Origin: UBA11606 sp965243715 | GTDB taxonomy: Bacteria; Actinomycetota; Acidimicrobiia; Acidimicrobiales; Aldehydirespiratoraceae | NCBI GenBank assembly: GCA_965243715.1 | Contig: CBDEVU010000006.1 | Location: 124,001-188,000, forward strand | Length of the DNA: 64,000 bases | Direction: 5' to 3' | In this document: positions 24,914 to 36,156 of the stretch, piece by piece | How the letters are laid out: the number at the start of each line of letters is the position of its first letter | Position numbering within the stretch: position 1 is the first letter of the stretch | Made by a program: the position numbers and the translations under genes | Notes under the pieces: generated by a model | The model's input: the letters and a program-made list of their open reading frames with translations, nothing else | Told to the model about the DNA's origin: nothing | The model's database searches: none

Positions 24914-26362
24914 GTGGGTGCCACTATCGAAGGCGACTTTAGGGTCGCTGACATTGAACTAGCCGCCTTTGGCCGTAACGAAATCCGGCTCGCCGAGCAC
25001 GAAATGCCCGGCCTGATGGCCTTGCGCGGTCGGTACGGTGACGAGCAACCTCTGGCCGGTGCTCGCATCGCCGGGTCGTTGCACATGACGGTGCAAACGG
25101 CGGTGTTAATCGAGACGCTGGTCGCGCTCGGTGCCGACGTTCGCTGGGTGAGTTGCAACATCTTCTCCACCCAGGATCATGCCGCAGCGGCGGTGGCTGT
25201 CGGCCCGAACGGCACTACCGACGCACCGTCAGGAACGCCGGTCTTCGCCTGGAAAGGCGAGTCGCTTGAGGAGTACTGGTGGGCCACGGAGCAGTTGTTC
25301 CATTGGCCTGACGGTCACGGCCCGAATTTGATCCTCGACGACGGCGGCGACGCCACCATGCTGGTCCACAAAGGAATCGAGTTCGAAACGGCCGGGGCCA
25401 TTCCCGAGACTGAGGACGATGCATCTGAAGAATGGGGCGTATTCCTAGACCGGGTCCGCGCTATCGCGGGCCGTGAGGAGGGCTTCTTTACCCGCCTTGC
25501 TCCCGCTATCCGTGGGGTTTCCGAAGAGACCACCACCGGCGTGCATCGCCTGTATCAGATGATGGAGCGGGGCGAGTTGCTCTTCCCCGCTATAAACGTC
25601 AACGACTCGGTCACCAAGTCGAAGTTCGATAATCTATACGGCTGTCGCCATAGCCTTATCGACGGTCTCAACCGGGCTACTGACGTCATGATCGGTGGCA
25701 AAGTGGCGGTCGTTTGTGGCTACGGCGATGTCGGCAAGGGTTGTGCTGAGTCACTGCGGGGCCAAGGCGCACGGGTCATCGTTACCGAGGTCGACCCGAT
25801 CTGTGCTCTGCAGGCCGCCATGTCTGGCTACGAGGTCAACACGCTCGAAGCGGTGCTCGAAATAGCCGATATTTTCATCACCACCACCGGTAACAAGGAC
25901 ATCATCTTGGCCGGTCACATGGCGAAGATGAAGCATCAGGCCATCGTTGGCAACATTGGTCACTTTGACAACGAACTCGACATGGCGGGGCTCAATCGCA
26001 TGTCCGACGTGCAGCGGATCACCATCAAGCCCCAGGTCGACGAGTACCTGTTCCCTGACGGCCACTCGGTCATCATCTTGAGCGAAGGTCGTCTGCTGAA
26101 CCTCGGCAACGCCACCGGACATCCGAGTTTCGTGATGAGTTGCTCCTTCACCAACCAGGTACTGGCCCAGATTGAACTCCACACCAACGCCGGTTCCATC
26201 GAGATGGGCGTCCACGTTCTCCCCAAGGAATTAGACGAGGAGGTGGCCCGCCTGCACCTTGATTCGCTCGGGGTGCGCCTGACGACCATGAGTCAATCTC
26301 AGGCCGACTATCTCGGGGTGAAGGTGAACGGCCCCTATAAGTCCGATCATTACCGCTACTGA
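24914..26362 (+). CDS. ahcY: Adenosylhomocysteinase (S-adenosyl-L-homocysteine hydrolase)
   Basis: About 482 residues. The family N-terminus (DFRVADIELAAFGRNEI) begins right after the GTG at 24914. Substrate-site blocks follow: HMTVQTAVLIETLVALGA, SCNIFSTQDHAAAA and NVNDSVTKSKFDNLYGCRHS, then the NAD-binding GKVAVVCGYGDVGKGCAE and the C-terminal YKSDHYRY. It splits S-adenosylhomocysteine to adenosine and homocysteine in the activated methyl cycle. The length and the insertion in the middle domain match bacterial long forms. The frame is open upstream to 24755 but that sequence has no homology-like features. Confidence 0.95.
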   Translation: MGATIEGDFRVADIELAAFGRNEIRLAEHEMPGLMALRGRYGDEQPLAGARIAGSLHMTVQTAVLIETLVALGADVRWVSCNIFSTQDHAAAAVAVGPNGTTDAPSGTPVFAWKGESLEEYWWATEQLFHWPDGHGPNLILDDGGDATMLVHKGIEFETAGAIPETEDDASEEWGVFLDRVRAIAGREEGFFTRLAPAIRGVSEETTTGVHRLYQMMERGELLFPAINVNDSVTKSKFDNLYGCRHSLIDGLNRATDVMIGGKVAVVCGYGDVGKGCAESLRGQGARVIVTEVDPICALQAAMSGYEVNTLEAVLEIADIFITTTGNKDIILAGHMAKMKHQAIVGNIGHFDNELDMAGLNRMSDVQRITIKPQVDEYLFPDGHSVIILSEGRLLNLGNATGHPSFVMSCSFTNQVLAQIELHTNAGSIEMGVHVLPKELDEEVARLHLDSLGVRLTTMSQSQADYLGVKVNGPYKSDHYRY

Positions 26363-26453
26363 TCCGCCGAGATGCCGATAGCTCTAGTCTCGGGCCGCTA
26401 ACGTTTCCCTTGTCCACGCAACGTGCCGGTAGTGAAGGAGAACATCTCACGTT

Positions 26454-27413
26454 ATGAGTAGCAACTCTGAGAGTAATCACTCTGATAATGCTGGCGCGGG
26501 CCTCAATGGCGCTGGCCTCAATGGCGCGGGCAACGTCGATCGAGGAGTTTGGTTTGCCCCCGAGGGGATCACCGGAACCCAACTCACGGCCTTCGGACTG
26601 CGGGTCGAAGAGTTGGGCTACTCCACGTTATGGGTTGGTGAGACAATGGGCCGCGATCCTTTCGCCCAATTGGCGTCCCTAGGCGGGGTAACTTCACGGC
26701 TGATTCTCGCCACGGGCATTGCGAACATCTATCACCGCCATCCCGGAGTGATGCTGCAGGGCGCCAACACCGTCGCCGAACAGACGGGCGGTCGTATGAT
26801 CCTCGGGTTGGGTGTTTCCAGCCCGGCGATCGTCACTCGGGTGCGTGGGATCGACTACGACAAGCCGCTTTCCTTCCTGCGTACCTACCTCGACGTGATG
26901 GAAAAGTCCCGTTATATGGCGGTCGCTCCCGCCGAACCGGTGCCGGTGGTTCTCGCCGCCCTCGGCCCAAAGATGCTCGAGTTGGCCGCCTCTCGTAGCG
27001 CGGGTGCTCATTCTTATAACGTCACGCCCGAACACACCGCAATGGCCCGAGCGGTTATGGGGCCGGAGTCGGGCCTGTACGTCGAACAGAAGGTGATGCT
27101 CACCACCGATGCAGCGCTGGCTCGCCAGACCGCAGCCAAGGTGTTGAAGTTCTACGCTCGAGCGCCCGGCTACCGCAACGCTTGGCTACGCATGGGGTTC
27201 ACCGACGAAGACATCGATGGTCTCAGTGACAAACTCGTTGACGGCCTCGTTGCGTGGGGCGACGCTGATGCCATCGAAGGCCGCCTAGCCGAACACGCTG
27301 AGGCAGGCGCTACCCACGTCTGTGTTCATCCCCTTCACCCCGAGGCGGGCCAGGGCGCGGTGGACGATGACGTGCTCTGTGCCCTCGCTCCAGCGGTGCC
27401 GGCGAGCGGATAG
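26454..27413 (+). CDS. LLM-class F420-dependent oxidoreductase
   Basis: 319 residues of the luciferase-like monooxygenase fold. RVEELGYSTLWVGETMGRDPFAQLA, TSRLILATGIANIYHRHP and GGRMILGLGVSSPAIV are the characteristic F420-binding TIM-barrel segments. It most likely reduces or oxidises a substrate with F420H2; cofD and cofE in this window make that cofactor. A Shine-Dalgarno AAGGAG precedes the ATG. The N-terminus carries an unusual in-frame 15-bp repeat (Gly-Ala-Gly-Leu-Asn units) not found in the family core. Confidence 0.85.
   Translation: MSSNSESNHSDNAGAGLNGAGLNGAGNVDRGVWFAPEGITGTQLTAFGLRVEELGYSTLWVGETMGRDPFAQLASLGGVTSRLILATGIANIYHRHPGVMLQGANTVAEQTGGRMILGLGVSSPAIVTRVRGIDYDKPLSFLRTYLDVMEKSRYMAVAPAEPVPVVLAALGPKMLELAASRSAGAHSYNVTPEHTAMARAVMGPESGLYVEQKVMLTTDAALARQTAAKVLKFYARAPGYRNAWLRMGFTDEDIDGLSDKLVDGLVAWGDADAIEGRLAEHAEAGATHVCVHPLHPEAGQGAVDDDVLCALAPAVPASG
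26493..26531 (+). repeat. 15-bp tandem repeat, 2.6 units, in the LLM oxidoreductase gene
   Basis: Units GGCGCGGGCCTCAAT, GGCGCTGGCCTCAAT and a partial third encode Gly-Ala-Gly-Leu-Asn pentapeptides at residues 14-26. The repeat lies in the variable N-terminal extension and keeps frame. Confidence 0.85.
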
Positions 27414-27443
27414 CTGTCACACCCCGTTCGTAAGGTTCTTCCT

Positions 27444-27968
27444 ATGCAAGCCGTGGAGACTTACCCGTGTTGGCAACACGTGGGCCGTGCCGCCGATCTA
27501 GTTCGGGCCCTCAAGTACGGCAACCAAACCGCCGCGGTTACCGAGATAGCAGACCAGATGGCTCTCGTCGCCCCGAGGGTCGATATCGTCACGTGGTGTC
27601 CGGCCTCGCCTCGCCAGCGGCGCTTGCGCGGCTTCGATCAAAGCGAGCTACTGGCCCGCGCTGTCGCTCACCGCTTGCAGCGACCAGTTCGCCGACTGTT
27701 GCGGCGGGCGCGCAACGATCTTCCCCAAACCGCTCGCGACGCCGCGGGGCGCCGCGTCGGCCCTCGGCTCCATCCCGTCGGCCGACCGCTTCGCGGGGCC
27801 CCCACTGTGCTCATCGTCGACGACGTATCAACTACCGGTACTACTGTTGCGGTGGCGGGGGCCACTCTGCGGCGTCGGGGGGCGGGTCACACGGTGGCGG
27901 TTGTGGCCACCCAGGCTGATAGTGGAGGCTTTGAGCAGACAAGACCCTCACGATCGGTCTACAATTAG
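27444..27968 (+). CDS. ComF-like phosphoribosyltransferase-fold protein
   Basis: 174 residues. It has LVRALKYGNQTAAVTEIA and the ComF hallmark PASPRQRRLRGFDQSELLARAVA, then the PRPP-binding loop PTVLIVDDVSTTGTTVAVAG. The N-terminal zinc-ribbon cysteines of longer ComF proteins are missing, so it is the short form. ComF proteins help natural transformation or nucleotide salvage; no other competence gene is seen here. It precedes hpf by 27 nt, a common actinobacterial order (comF-hpf-secA). Confidence 0.83.
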   Translation: MQAVETYPCWQHVGRAADLVRALKYGNQTAAVTEIADQMALVAPRVDIVTWCPASPRQRRLRGFDQSELLARAVAHRLQRPVRRLLRRARNDLPQTARDAAGRRVGPRLHPVGRPLRGAPTVLIVDDVSTTGTTVAVAGATLRRRGAGHTVAVVATQADSGGFEQTRPSRSVYN

Positions 27969-27995
27969 CCAAACCACAGCAAGCGGAGGAAACGA

Positions 27996-28637
27996 ATGGA
28001 AGTCTCCATCAGCGCACGGCATGTTGATGTCACACCGCGACTGAAGGAGGTGATCCATGAGAAAATCGGCGGCCTCGATCGCTTCATCGAAGGCCTCGAC
28101 CGAGCTGAGGTGCGTCTCGACAAGGCGCGCAATCCGCGGATCTCCGAAAAGGATATATGTGAGGTTGTCGTAGAAGGGCACGGACATCATCTGCGCTGCA
28201 AGGTCCAAGCCACCGACCCCTACCGGGCGGTTGAAAAGGCGACGCTAAAGCTCGAGCGCCAGATTCGTAAACTGCGTACCAAGTTGCAGATCCGTTACCA
28301 CGGCGACGGTTCCACTATACGTACGAGCAACAACGTCACAATGCCCTTGGCGGAGATACCCTTGGCGGAGATACCCTTGGCGGAGATACCCTTGGCGGAG
28401 ATGCCCTCGGCGGAGACGCTTGCAGCCACCGAGCAGGTCGAGGATGAGGATCCGTTGCCCACCATCGTGAAGAGCAAGCGCTTTCATCTTGGCCCGGTAA
28501 CCCCCGATGAGGCGGTGCTCAAGATGGAACTCCTCGGGCACGGGTTCTTCTTCTTCATCAACCGCGACACCAGCCGCAGCGCGGTCGTGTACCGCCGCGA
28601 CGATGGCGACGTTGGCCTCATCGACGAGGCCGGATAG
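27996..28637 (+). CDS. hpf: Ribosome hibernation-promoting factor, long form
   Basis: 213 residues. The N-terminal ribosome-binding domain (residues 1-110) starts MEVSISARHVDVTPRLKEVI and ends in basic LERQIRKLRTKLQIRYH. A linker follows, then the C-terminal dimerisation domain (IVKSKRFHLGPVTPDEAVLKME, LGHGFFFFINRDT, VVYRRDDGDVGLIDEA). Long HPF joins two 70S ribosomes into an inactive 100S dimer in stationary phase. The linker holds five 15-bp repeats (Pro-Leu-Ala-Glu-Ile/Met), likely a length-variable spacer. Next gene is secA, the usual actinobacterial neighbour. Confidence 0.94.
   Translation: MEVSISARHVDVTPRLKEVIHEKIGGLDRFIEGLDRAEVRLDKARNPRISEKDICEVVVEGHGHHLRCKVQATDPYRAVEKATLKLERQIRKLRTKLQIRYHGDGSTIRTSNNVTMPLAEIPLAEIPLAEIPLAEMPSAETLAATEQVEDEDPLPTIVKSKRFHLGPVTPDEAVLKMELLGHGFFFFINRDTSRSAVVYRRDDGDVGLIDEAG
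28344..28418 (+). repeat. 15-bp tandem repeat, 5 units, in the hpf linker
   Basis: Five consecutive units of CCCTTGGCGGAGATA (the first three identical, the fourth ends ATG, the fifth is CCCTCGGCGGAGACG). In frame they encode Pro-Leu-Ala-Glu-Ile/Met/Thr in the linker between the two HPF domains. Confidence 0.95.
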
Positions 28638-28681
28638 CAACGACAATTTGATCCGTTCGGTCGCTAGACTCTTAGTCACCT

Positions 28682-31354
<2,673 letters not shown>

Positions 31355-31361
31355 GTTCGCC

Positions 31362-32474
31362 ATGCAAGATTTCACCGACCAACTCGCCGCGATCCGCTCC
31401 CGCCTCGATGAGGCGGCAAGTTATTTGCGTATTGGCGAGCTGCTAATCCGCCAGCCTCAACTCGAAACGGAGGCGTCACGCCCGGACTTGTGGGACGATC
31501 AGGACAAGGCCCGTTTGGTCACTTCCGAGTTGGCCGCGGTCAGCGAAGACCTCGGGCTTTACCACCGGCTAGCGAGCGACATCGAAGACGTTGAGGTCCT
31601 GCATGCCATGGCCCGAGAGGAAGACGATTGCTCGCTCGAACCGGAGATCACCGAGGCAGCGTGCGCCCTCGAAGTCACCCTTGACGCGCTCGAGATGCGA
31701 TCGTTGTTCACCGGCGAGTTCGATGAGGGCGACGCGGTCTGCCAGATCAAGTCGGGCGAAGGGGGTACCGATGCCCAGGACTGGACCGAGATGTTGATGC
31801 GGATGTACAACCGGTGGGCGGAGCGCCGCGGTTTCGACATCGAGATCACCGCCGTGTCGGAAGGCACCGAAGCGGGCCTCAACAACGTCGAGTTCATCCT
31901 CAAGGGACGCCACGCCTACGGGTTGATGCAGTCCGAACACGGTGTCCATCGCCTGGTACGAATCTCGCCGTTCAATAACGAAGGCAAGCGCCAGACCGCG
32001 TTCGCCGCGGTGCAGACATCGCCGTTCTTCGAGGAGGTGCCCGACGAGATCGAGATCGACGAAAAAGAATTACGAATCGACACCTATCGCTCGTCGGGGG
32101 CGGGCGGCCAACACGTCAATGTCACCGATTCGGCGGTGCGCATCACCCACCTTCCAACCGGCCTCGTCACCAGTTGCCAAAACGAACGCAGCCAGCATCA
32201 AAATAAGGAGCGGGCTATGCAGATGATGGCGTCGAAACTGCTCCAACTCGAACGCAAGAAGCGCCAAGATGAGATCGCGGGCATTACCGGCGAGCAACAA
32301 AACGTTGGTTTCGGCAGCCAGATCCGCAGCTACGTGATGCAGCCGTACCAGATGGTGAAGGATCTACGCTCCGAACACGAAACCGCCCAGATAGATGTGG
32401 TGCTAGCGGGCGACCTCGATCCGTTCATGGAAGCGTGGCTACGATGGACCCGAGCGAAAGCCGATGCCACATGA
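31362..32474 (+). CDS. prfB: Peptide chain release factor 2
   Basis: 370 residues. The RF2 anticodon-like tripeptide Ser-Pro-Phe occurs in VRISPFNNEGKRQTAF, identifying RF2 (UGA/UAA), and the catalytic GGQ is in SSGAGGQHVNVTDSAVR. I checked for the programmed +1 frameshift common in other bacteria: there is no early in-frame TGA, so the gene is read straight through. ATG at 31362 is chosen; the frame is open upstream only across the secA end. RF2 and UGA recoding matter here because selD uses UGA as selenocysteine. Confidence 0.96.
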   Translation: MQDFTDQLAAIRSRLDEAASYLRIGELLIRQPQLETEASRPDLWDDQDKARLVTSELAAVSEDLGLYHRLASDIEDVEVLHAMAREEDDCSLEPEITEAACALEVTLDALEMRSLFTGEFDEGDAVCQIKSGEGGTDAQDWTEMLMRMYNRWAERRGFDIEITAVSEGTEAGLNNVEFILKGRHAYGLMQSEHGVHRLVRISPFNNEGKRQTAFAAVQTSPFFEEVPDEIEIDEKELRIDTYRSSGAGGQHVNVTDSAVRITHLPTGLVTSCQNERSQHQNKERAMQMMASKLLQLERKKRQDEIAGITGEQQNVGFGSQIRSYVMQPYQMVKDLRSEHETAQIDVVLAGDLDPFMEAWLRWTRAKADAT

Positions 32475-32553
32475 TGTCGACCATGGCGTTCAAACGGGGC
32501 GTCGCGGTGCTACGGTTTCGCCCGCGGGCGGTCCGCTTCTCCACCGGAGCAAC

Positions 32554-33231
32554 ATGATCAAACTTGAGAACGTCACTAAGGTCTACAAAGGGGATCAGGT
32601 TGCCCTGCGCGACGCCACGGTCGGTATTGGCAAAGGCGAGTTCGTCTTCCTTGTCGGGCCGTCAGGGTCGGGGAAGTCCACCTTCATTCGCCTCCTCAAC
32701 CGTGAGGAGGTCCCAGAGACCGGCACGGTTTATGTCGCGGGTAAAGACATTGGCGCCTTGGGCCGCTGGAAGGTTCCGTACCTTCGCCGCAACATTGGCT
32801 ATATCTTTCAGGACTTCAAGCTGCTGCCGACCAAGACAGTCGCCGAGAATGTGGCGTTCGCTCTCGAAGTGATCGGTAAACCCCGTCACGTCATCAAAAA
32901 GCAGGTACCAGCAATTCTTGAGTTGGTCGGCTTGTCGGAGAAGGTCAACAGCTTCCCCGCGCAGCTTTCCGGGGGTGAACAGCAGCGGGTTTCCATCGCC
33001 AGAGCGTTTGTCAATCGGCCGTTGATCCTTTTGGCCGACGAACCCACCGGCAACCTCGATCCGCAGACTTCGGTTGGCATCATGCGCCTCCTCGATCGCA
33101 TCAACCGCACCGGCACCACCGTGGTGATGGCCAGTCACGACCGAGGTATCGTCGACACGATGCGTCGCCGTGTCATCGAACTCGATCGGGGGCAGATCGT
33201 GCGCGATCAGGCCCGCGGCGTGTACGAGTAG
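32554..33231 (+). CDS. ftsE: Cell division ABC transporter ATP-binding protein FtsE
   Basis: 225 residues. Walker A GPSGSGKST, Q-loop FQDFKLLP, signature LSGGEQQR and Walker B LLADEPTGNLDP are all present. With FtsX it couples ATP hydrolysis to peptidoglycan hydrolase activation at the septum. ATG at 32554 matches the family start (IKLENVTKVYKGDQVAL); the frame extends upstream without homology. ftsX starts 9 nt after the stop. Confidence 0.96.
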   Translation: MIKLENVTKVYKGDQVALRDATVGIGKGEFVFLVGPSGSGKSTFIRLLNREEVPETGTVYVAGKDIGALGRWKVPYLRRNIGYIFQDFKLLPTKTVAENVAFALEVIGKPRHVIKKQVPAILELVGLSEKVNSFPAQLSGGEQQRVSIARAFVNRPLILLADEPTGNLDPQTSVGIMRLLDRINRTGTTVVMASHDRGIVDTMRRRVIELDRGQIVRDQARGVYE

Positions 33232-33240
33232 GGGATTGCT

Positions 33241-34134
33241 ATGGCCATCAGCCCCGTATACGCCATCCGCGAAACCGGTCAGAATCTCTGGCGGAACTTT
33301 CTGCTGTCGCTCGCCACCATTATCACTATTGGTGTGTCGCTTTGGCTTTTCGGCGCGTTTTTCTTGTTCAACTATGCCGTCGACAACGCAACCCAACGCT
33401 GGGAGGGCGGCATCGAGTTCGTGGTGTGGATGAATCCTGAGGCCACGCCGGAACAAAACGACAACATTTTGGACGCCATCTCTACCAGTCCCGAGATTCG
33501 CTCCCATGAGTACGTCGATCAAGCAGCGGCTTACGAAGAGTTCAAAGACATCTTCGCCGACACCCCCGAACTAGTGGAGGTTGTCACCGCGGACGTTATG
33601 CCGCCGTCGTATCGCGTGGTGCCCGTCGATCCCGACGCGGACGTGGTGGAGGAGTTGGCCAACCAGTTCGTGGGCCGACCGGGGGTGAAGACTGTGGTGT
33701 CGGCCAACGACACGATTCGCGATATCCAAACCCTGGCCGACGATATCGGGGTCAGGGTCTTGGTCGGTTCGCTGATTCTGCTCGGCGCGGCGACTTTGCT
33801 GATCCTCACCAACATCGTGAGCGCCATTCGCAACCGGGGCCGAGAGATTGAGATAATGAAGGTGGTGGGGGCCACCAACTGGTTTATCCGTATTCCGTTC
33901 ATGCTCGAAGGTATCGTGCAGGCGGTTATCGGCGCGGTTGGTGCGGCGGGTGGTCTTTGGATAATCGACCGACAAATCGCCGAACTTAGCCAACCCGACG
34001 GCCTTGAACTTATGGCTGGTTTCAAGGTCAGCGACAGCGAGTTTCTTTCCACCAACCTGCTGGTCTTGGGCATCGCCATTGTCGTGTCGGTGATTTCGTC
34101 GGCCATCGCCGTCACTCGCTACCTCGACGCCTAA
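33241..34134 (+). CDS. ftsX: Cell division protein FtsX
   Basis: 297 residues. One helix near the N-terminus (LLSLATIITIGVSLWLFGAF) is followed by an external domain of about 110 residues and three C-terminal helices, with VVGATNWFIRIPFMLEGIVQ between the second and third, the FtsX signature. It forms the membrane part of FtsEX. In many actinobacteria smpB follows; here an acyl-CoA dehydrogenase follows instead. Confidence 0.95.
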   Translation: MAISPVYAIRETGQNLWRNFLLSLATIITIGVSLWLFGAFFLFNYAVDNATQRWEGGIEFVVWMNPEATPEQNDNILDAISTSPEIRSHEYVDQAAAYEEFKDIFADTPELVEVVTADVMPPSYRVVPVDPDADVVEELANQFVGRPGVKTVVSANDTIRDIQTLADDIGVRVLVGSLILLGAATLLILTNIVSAIRNRGREIEIMKVVGATNWFIRIPFMLEGIVQAVIGAVGAAGGLWIIDRQIAELSQPDGLELMAGFKVSDSEFLSTNLLVLGIAIVVSVISSAIAVTRYLDA

Positions 34135-34167
34135 CCCTCCCGACCTGTTTGACCTGTCGGGGACTAC

Positions 34168-35421
34168 ATGGCCATCGATTTCACCCTTAGCGCCGAGCAG
34201 GAAGAGATACGTTCCCGGGTTCGTAGCTTCATTGACGAGGTTGTGAAACCGGGCGAGGGCGACATTGCTGGTCATGGTGGGGGACCGCCCCTCGAAGGCC
34301 GAGCCCGTGTGAATCGTCTCCTCGAAATGCGCAAACAGGCCTTAGCGCAGGGCTTGTGGCTGCCGCACATGCCCAAAGAGTGGGGTGGGATGGGTTTGGG
34401 CCATGTGGCGTTGGCGATGGTGCAGGCCGAGGCGGCACGGTCGTATTACGGCCCGTGGGTGCTTAACTGCCAGGCGCCTGACGAAGGCAACATGCATACG
34501 CTGCTTCATTGGGCGACACCAGAACAGGCCGAGAAGTACCTCAAGCCGTTATGTGCTGGCACCCAATGGTCGTGTTTTGCGATGACCGAACCAGAGGTCG
34601 CTGGTTCTGACCCGACCCTCATCCGCACCCGCGGCTACCCCGACGGTGACGAGTGGGTGCTCAACGGCCATAAATGGTTCATCTCCAACGCCCATCGAGC
34701 CAATTTCGCCATTCTCATGGCCCGCACCGAGGACGATCCCGATCTGCCCCAGGCCGCCAACACGGCTTTTATCATCGACCTTCCGGCCGACGGTTGGACT
34801 GAGGTGCGACAGATCGAAACCATGCACGGCAGTACCGGCCACTCGGAGATCAGAATTGAGGACCTGCGGGTTCACCAGTCGCAGTTGCTTGGTGGTCGCG
34901 GCCAAGGGCATCTGCTGGGTCAGTACCGACTGGGCCCCGCTCGACTAGCTCACTGCATGCGCTGGATTGCCCAGGCCGAAACTGCTCTCGACATGATGGT
35001 GGCCCGCTCGCTCGACCGTTACAGCCACGGATCGATCCTGGCCGAAAAGCAGGGCATTCAGTGGATGATCGCCGACTCAGCGATGGAGTTATACCAGTCA
35101 AAGCTGATGGTGTTGCACGCCGCCTCGAAGATCGATGCCGCCCACGCCGGTGAGAACGTCGATTTCAAGTCTGAAGTCTCGATGGCCAAGCACTTCATCG
35201 CTAACTCGCTGAACCGGATCATCGATCGAGCCATTCAAGTCCACGGCGCGCTGGGCTACTCGACCGACACGCCGCTAGCCCACATGTATCAACAAGCCCG
35301 CTGGGCACGATTCGCCGATGGTGCCGACGAGGTCCACCAGATGCGAATCGCCCAGCGCACCATCGCCGCCTACAAGGACCACGGAACAACCAAATCCGCC
35401 ACCGGCAACCTTCCGCTCTAG
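34168..35421 (+). CDS. Acyl-CoA dehydrogenase family protein
   Basis: 417 residues. The N-terminal helical domain (SAEQEEIRSRVRSFIDEVV), the FAD-binding MTEPEVAGSDPTLIRT and NGHKWFISNAHRANFAILM, and the C-terminal NRIIDRAIQVHGALGYSTDTPLA (with RFADGADEVHQMRIAQRTIA) match long ACAD11/ACAD10-like dehydrogenases. It oxidises acyl-CoA thioesters with FAD. Substrate chain is not readable. It marks the end of the conserved core block; the accessory region begins after it. Confidence 0.92.
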   Translation: MAIDFTLSAEQEEIRSRVRSFIDEVVKPGEGDIAGHGGGPPLEGRARVNRLLEMRKQALAQGLWLPHMPKEWGGMGLGHVALAMVQAEAARSYYGPWVLNCQAPDEGNMHTLLHWATPEQAEKYLKPLCAGTQWSCFAMTEPEVAGSDPTLIRTRGYPDGDEWVLNGHKWFISNAHRANFAILMARTEDDPDLPQAANTAFIIDLPADGWTEVRQIETMHGSTGHSEIRIEDLRVHQSQLLGGRGQGHLLGQYRLGPARLAHCMRWIAQAETALDMMVARSLDRYSHGSILAEKQGIQWMIADSAMELYQSKLMVLHAASKIDAAHAGENVDFKSEVSMAKHFIANSLNRIIDRAIQVHGALGYSTDTPLAHMYQQARWARFADGADEVHQMRIAQRTIAAYKDHGTTKSATGNLPL

Positions 35422-36156
35422 GCCGTCGGCTGCGATCGCCGTAAACATGCTGGTCCACCGGCAGTCGAGATCGGGGCTTTGGGACGTAGTTGGAACGCTC
35501 AGCCGAGTGATCCCAACTCAGCTACCTAGCTCGCTTTCTTGCACTCGTTGCACAACGCTTTCCATTTCCCAGCGCTCTTCTGGAACCACCCACTTCGGTA
35601 GGGGAGGGTCTGTTTGCACAGGTCGCACGAATCTGGGCGCTTCGCCGTTACCCGTGAGACAGGTTCCTTCGCTACATTTCTCTTGGAATGTGAAACCGGA
35701 GCGCGGTGAGAACAACTGTTCCCATCGCCCTCAAGGCCTTTCCGCATTGCTGCCGAGCTAGAGAACTTCCTCCCGCATACGCGACATGTGGTGTCCGTAG
35801 GCCAAGCGCGCCTTCCCCAGCTCCTCCGGTTTGATCGACAGCTCTGCACTCCGCGTGGGTTGCTGAAAGCCATTATCCAAAACTCCTTCGTAAGATTGAC
35901 CCAATTTCGTGGTCAATAAGGACCGTAACGATGGCCTGTGACACTCGAGGTTTCGGTAGTCGATAAGTTGACCGATAGGCATCACGGAGGCTCCGAGAGT
36001 TGCGGTAAATCCCAATGCTGCTTGAGCACGTAAAAAGGACTACATAGCTGATTTTCATAACAAGTTAAGAACTCCGTCGCTCTATCTGGTCGGTTGCGCT
36101 CAGTCGGCGACTAGGGTGACTGGTGTAACAGCAGATGCCTGCCGGAGGGAGACGAT
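35422..36156. other. 735-bp boundary region of lower GC with gene remnants
   Basis: This stretch separates the acyl-CoA dehydrogenase from the Xre-ImmA gene. It is noticeably less GC-rich than the flanks, and short open frames overlap each other on the minus strand. The best is the cysteine-rich frame 35526-35873. Another, 35758-36015, ends ...GKARLAYGHHMSRMREEVL and may be the real frame of a decayed gene. I read the region as an acquired or degraded boundary of the accessory island. Confidence 0.45.
35526..35873 (-). CDS. Putative small zinc-ribbon protein
   Basis: Up to 115 residues. Two cysteine clusters are visible: TTCRVCGRKFSSSAAMRKG with a later SCSH, and DSCDLCKQTLPYRSGWFQ followed by ALCNECKKAS at the very end. 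Two CxxC pairs spaced like this suggest one or two zinc knuckles, perhaps nucleic-acid binding. The N-terminal 30 residues look non-coding and the true start may be further in. No family recognised; an overlapping frame competes, so confidence is low. Confidence 0.4.
   Translation of the reverse strand: MAFSNPRGVQSCRSNRRSWGRRAWPTDTTCRVCGRKFSSSAAMRKGLEGDGNSCSHRAPVSHSKRNVAKEPVSRVTAKRPDSCDLCKQTLPYRSGWFQKSAGKWKALCNECKKAS

Noticed and set aside
31362..31450. Programmed frameshift in prfB
   Set aside because: No early in-frame TGA; the gene is continuous.
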